46,368 bases of DNA from CAYRWM01 sp964428055. GTDB taxonomy: Bacteria > Bacillota > Clostridia > Christensenellales > Christensenellaceae. The stretch lies in contig CAYRWM010000013.1 in assembly GCA_964428055.1 (NCBI GenBank), forward strand, positions 1 through 46,368. The letters run 5' to 3'. Shown here piece by piece: positions 43,985-46,368 of this stretch. Under the pieces are notes generated by a model. That model was not told the origin of the DNA and did not search any database. It saw only the letters and a program-made list of their open reading frames with translations. The position numbers and the translations under genes are program-made. Numbering within the stretch: position 1 is the stretch's first letter; the number at the start of each line of letters is the position of its first letter.

Positions 43985-44013
43985 CCCCCGGCATATGGAT
44001 CCGGGGGTTTTTG
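43985..44013 (+). terminator. Terminator after the GNAT gene
   Basis: CCCCCGG and CCGGGGG form a 7-bp stem around a 9-base loop, followed by TTTTTG. Confidence 0.85.
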
Positions 44014-44062
44014 ATTTAACTGAGACGCCGCCGCGCGTAAAAACGGTACGCATACGATAAAC

Positions 44063-44097
44063 AAAAAAAGGACTTCCGTGTGAAGTCCTTTTTTGTA
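44063..44097 (-). terminator. Terminator of the flavodoxin lipoprotein gene
   Basis: AAAAGGACTTC and GAAGTCCTTTT form an 11-bp stem around CGTGT with T-runs on both strands, so it can act in either direction. Confidence 0.8.
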
Positions 44098-44105
44098 TTA
44101 TATAT

Positions 44106-45167
44106 TCAGCTGAGCCACTCTATTATGTCTTCCTTCGGAGTCCCTATCTCAAACCTTGTGCCGTCTTCCCAGTCCGCGTCAGGCACCGATTCATGAAGGT
44201 TGTCTGTGCTGGAGCCCAGGGGACTGGACGCTGACGTGCAGAAGGGGATGACCGTTTTGGCGCCTATGTCTGCGCTTTCGAGGAAGGTATAAATGATTTT
44301 GGGAGCCTGGCCGTACCATATGGGATATCCGAGATAGATTATGCTGTAATCCGAAAGATCGGGGATATCGCCTTCGATGCCGGGCCGGGCCGACGGGTCA
44401 TTCTGTTCATGTTTTGCACGGCAGTCCGTGTTGTAATCCGTATCCTCTTCGGTGTACGGATCCTCCGCTTTTATCTCATATGTGTCGGCGCCCAGGACTT
44501 CGGCGATATAACCGGCGATCTCTTCCGTGTGTCCCGTGTATGAGAAGTATGCGACAAGAACGTCGCTCTTTTCTTCGCTCTTAGGCTCGGGTGAGAGCGA
44601 GAACGTGACTGAAACGTCGCTGTCGCCCAGAAGCTCCTTAAGTTCGTTCTGTGAGCGTTCCATGACCTTGCCGAGCCTTGTGTACTCCCATGTGTTCGTG
44701 TCATAGAATAACGTTATCTGGTCTCCCTGATAGAGTAAAAGATCGCCGCTCTCCGTCGTTATCTTTTCGTCGTTCGCGGGGAGCTCGCTCCCTAAGGGGC
44801 CTACCTTTTCGAAGCTGCCGTAATCGTGCAAATCAACAGTAACGTCGCCTTTTTCAAGCAGATCCGTAAACGCGTCTGCTGAGCTGTTGTCCTCGGGCAT
44901 GATCGCAAGCGTTTCGCCGTTTACATGAGCGTATATGTATCCGGCAAAACCGTCCGTATCGTCCTCTTCCGGCTCTTCGGCTTCCTGAGGTTCTTCGGTC
45001 GGGGAAGGCTCTTCTTCGGGCAGGGGCTCTTCCGTGACTTCGGTATCTTCCGTCGGCTGACCTTCAGGCTCTTCCGCCGTGCATCCGGAAAGAAGCATCA
45101 AGATCAGAAGCGCTGATATGATCACGCAGAGCGCCCACTTTACGCTGACTGTTTTATTTCTTTTCAT
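44106..45167 (-). CDS. Lipoprotein: cyclophilin-like domain fused to flavodoxin
   Basis: A 353-residue lipoprotein. The signal peptide ends in a lipobox, MLLSGC (cysteine about 29), and a long Glu/Pro/Thr linker follows (about 30-70). Domain one, about 74-195 (AGYIYAHVNGETLAIMPEDN, DLLLYQGDQITLFYD), looks cyclophilin-like. Domain two, about 203-352, is a flavodoxin: VLVAYFSYTGHTEEIAGYIA phosphate loop, then IIYLGYPIWYGQAPKIIYTF. So it is an FMN-binding electron carrier or reductase on the outer face of the membrane. The partner is unknown. Confidence 0.88.
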   Translation of the reverse strand: MKRNKTVSVKWALCVIISALLILMLLSGCTAEEPEGQPTEDTEVTEEPLPEEEPSPTEEPQEAEEPEEDDTDGFAGYIYAHVNGETLAIMPEDNSSADAFTDLLEKGDVTVDLHDYGSFEKVGPLGSELPANDEKITTESGDLLLYQGDQITLFYDTNTWEYTRLGKVMERSQNELKELLGDSDVSVTFSLSPEPKSEEKSDVLVAYFSYTGHTEEIAGYIAEVLGADTYEIKAEDPYTEEDTDYNTDCRAKHEQNDPSARPGIEGDIPDLSDYSIIYLGYPIWYGQAPKIIYTFLESADIGAKTVIPFCTSASSPLGSSTDNLHESVPDADWEDGTRFEIGTPKEDIIEWLS

Positions 45168-45200
45168 CTCTGTTTCCTTATTCTTGGTATTGCCAGGCGG

Positions 45201-46331
45201 TTATGCCAGATTCTCGCCCTTTACGTAGCTGTTGTAGTATTCCCGGTCTTTCTGATCATCGGCGTCTCTCTTCTGCTGTATCTGCTCCAGCAGCTGTTCG
45301 GCATCGGCCTTATCCGCTTCAGTTCCGATGTTAAGCATTCTCTTGGCCGCTTCCTCCCTGAGGTCGCAGGAAGCATCATCGTTTCCTGCCAGTTCCCTGA
45401 GATAACTCACATCAAGCATAAACCTTGCGGCCATCTGCCTGACGCTGTCGGAGTCATCGTTCTCGATCACGCTGCGGAGAAATGCCTGGTCCTTTATGTG
45501 CCTTACGGCGGCGTTTCGGACTTCGCGTGATTTGTCATTTTCAGCTATCTCCTTAAGAAGATCCTGGTCCTCGATCTTTTCCGCGGCATTGGATCTTGCC
45601 AGAGGTATCTGAGAGGTGCGGACTATTTCTTTAAGGATGGACTGATCGTCAATTCTTTCTGCCGCTTTGGCCGCGTTGTATTCATACTTGTCCGTAAGAG
45701 CAACCTTCTTGAGCACGATAGGGTCAGTCAGTCTTTCTATCGCGTCTCCGCGCACATCCAGCTGCGTGTCCGTAAGGGCCACCTTGGCTATGATCTCCTG
45801 GCTGTCGGTGCGGGACAGAGCCTCCTTGCGCACCCACTGGTCCTCGTCATTTAACGCTATCTCGCCCAGGATCCTCTGGTCGTCGAGCCTTTTCACCGCT
45901 GCATTACGTCCCTGGCTCTTCGGGTGGGTCCTCGCTATTCTCGCCAGGAGTTCCTGGTCGGTAAGCTTTTCCACCGCTGCTCTGTTGAACAGGTAGTCAT
46001 TGCACATCGCAAGGCGGTAGAGCGCCTGCTGATCTCCGTCGATCCTTGTCACCAGTTCATCTCCCAGATCGCTGATCTCGGACGACAGATATCCGGTGGC
46101 TGAAGCTCCGCTCTTGCGGATAAGAAATTCGGCCAGATGCTCGTCGTCCAGCTTCTTTGCGGCTGTCATGCACACGTCGCTGTCGTTCCTTTCGTCCAGC
46201 GCGACGCCGAGCAGCATATTCTGGTCGGTCATCTTAAGCACTTTCTTTTCGTTTACGGGTTTGCCCTTATATGGCGAGGGAGAGCCGCTGCCCTTCTTTT
46301 CCTTTTTGTTTCCTGATCCGAAAAGCCCCAT
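45201..46331 (-). CDS. HEAT-like repeat protein with an MGLFG start
   Basis: A 376-residue protein starting MGLFGSGNKKEKKGSGS, followed by many copies of a 22-24 residue helical repeat of the form DQxLLxxIAxxDxxxxVRxxA, for example LDDQRILGEIALNDEDQWVR and IEDQDLLKEIAENDKSREVR. This is a HEAT/LRV-like solenoid for protein binding. No catalytic motif is visible. The last 50 residues are charged and probably disordered. GGAGG precedes the ATG on the - strand. Partner unknown. Confidence 0.85.
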   Translation of the reverse strand: MGLFGSGNKKEKKGSGSPSPYKGKPVNEKKVLKMTDQNMLLGVALDERNDSDVCMTAAKKLDDEHLAEFLIRKSGASATGYLSSEISDLGDELVTRIDGDQQALYRLAMCNDYLFNRAAVEKLTDQELLARIARTHPKSQGRNAAVKRLDDQRILGEIALNDEDQWVRKEALSRTDSQEIIAKVALTDTQLDVRGDAIERLTDPIVLKKVALTDKYEYNAAKAAERIDDQSILKEIVRTSQIPLARSNAAEKIEDQDLLKEIAENDKSREVRNAAVRHIKDQAFLRSVIENDDSDSVRQMAARFMLDVSYLRELAGNDDASCDLREEAAKRMLNIGTEADKADAEQLLEQIQQKRDADDQKDREYYNSYVKGENLA

Positions 46332-46368
46332 CTATTGCACCTCCGTTTCTCCTGCTTTGTTCCCTATA

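Noticed and set aside
1..46368. CRISPR arrays, rRNA genes, complete insertion sequences
   Set aside because: No regularly spaced direct repeats, no rRNA-like stretch and no transposase or integrase motif were seen on either strand.

Overview
The window looks like chromosomal DNA from a Gram-positive anaerobe of class Clostridia. A Lachnospiraceae-like lineage is my guess, not a proven placement. The grounds are strong AGGAGG-type ribosome binding sites, an F-type ATP synthase operon ordered a-c-b-alpha-gamma-beta-epsilon, Gram-positive LexA-type boxes (GAAC-N4-GTTC), many small MGLFG-type proteins and two CPBP proteases. Base composition is uneven. Positions 1-15000 and 18000-29400 are AT-rich, and 15200-17900 and 29430-46368 are visibly more GC-rich, which suggests acquired defence DNA inside a resident chromosome.

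Layout. (1) 1-12121: a tightly packed defence island on the + strand. It holds the tail of a Fic protein, type I restriction-modification genes hsdM, hsdS and hsdR, a SieB-like membrane protein, a trypsin-like protease, a CCA tRNA nucleotidyltransferase, a PLD-helicase with a DUF3427 tail, and a Nudix hydrolase. (2) 12190-17914: a MetY-type enzyme; a two-gene unit (an unknown protein with an apparent frameshift, then an ankyrin-like protein) behind a LexA-box promoter; a second near-copy of that promoter ahead of a structured RNA candidate; then a DUF218 (YdcF-like) protein, two small unknown proteins and a CPBP protease. (3) 18126-29368: a self-contained three-gene cassette with its own promoter and terminator. 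It encodes a 1074-residue protein with tandem TerB-like repeats, a 1563-residue DUF1998-type SF2 helicase, and a 1094-residue SF1 helicase with a C-terminal Vsr/DUF559-like nuclease. This is the best candidate for an undescribed defence system. Its nearest known relatives by architecture are Druantia type III and DISARM, but it matches neither. (4) 29428-29526: a C-terminal gene remnant at the edge of the cassette, then terminators. (5) 29657-35874: the ATP synthase operon on the - strand. No separate delta gene is present, and alpha carries a delta-like C-terminal domain at its N terminus. (6) 35875-46368: housekeeping and small unknown genes, including a second CPBP protease, an HTH protein, a vWA protein, SSB, an ADP-ribosylglycohydrolase, a GNAT acetyltransferase, a flavodoxin lipoprotein and a HEAT-like repeat protein.

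How the parts relate. Region 1 combines DNA restriction, possible membrane exclusion, a protease, a tRNA-repair enzyme and a nuclease-helicase, all in one direction with gaps of a few bases to about 60 bases. Region 3 is a second, independent defence-like operon with translational coupling between its first two genes. The ATP synthase operon ends at strong terminators that face the end of region 3.
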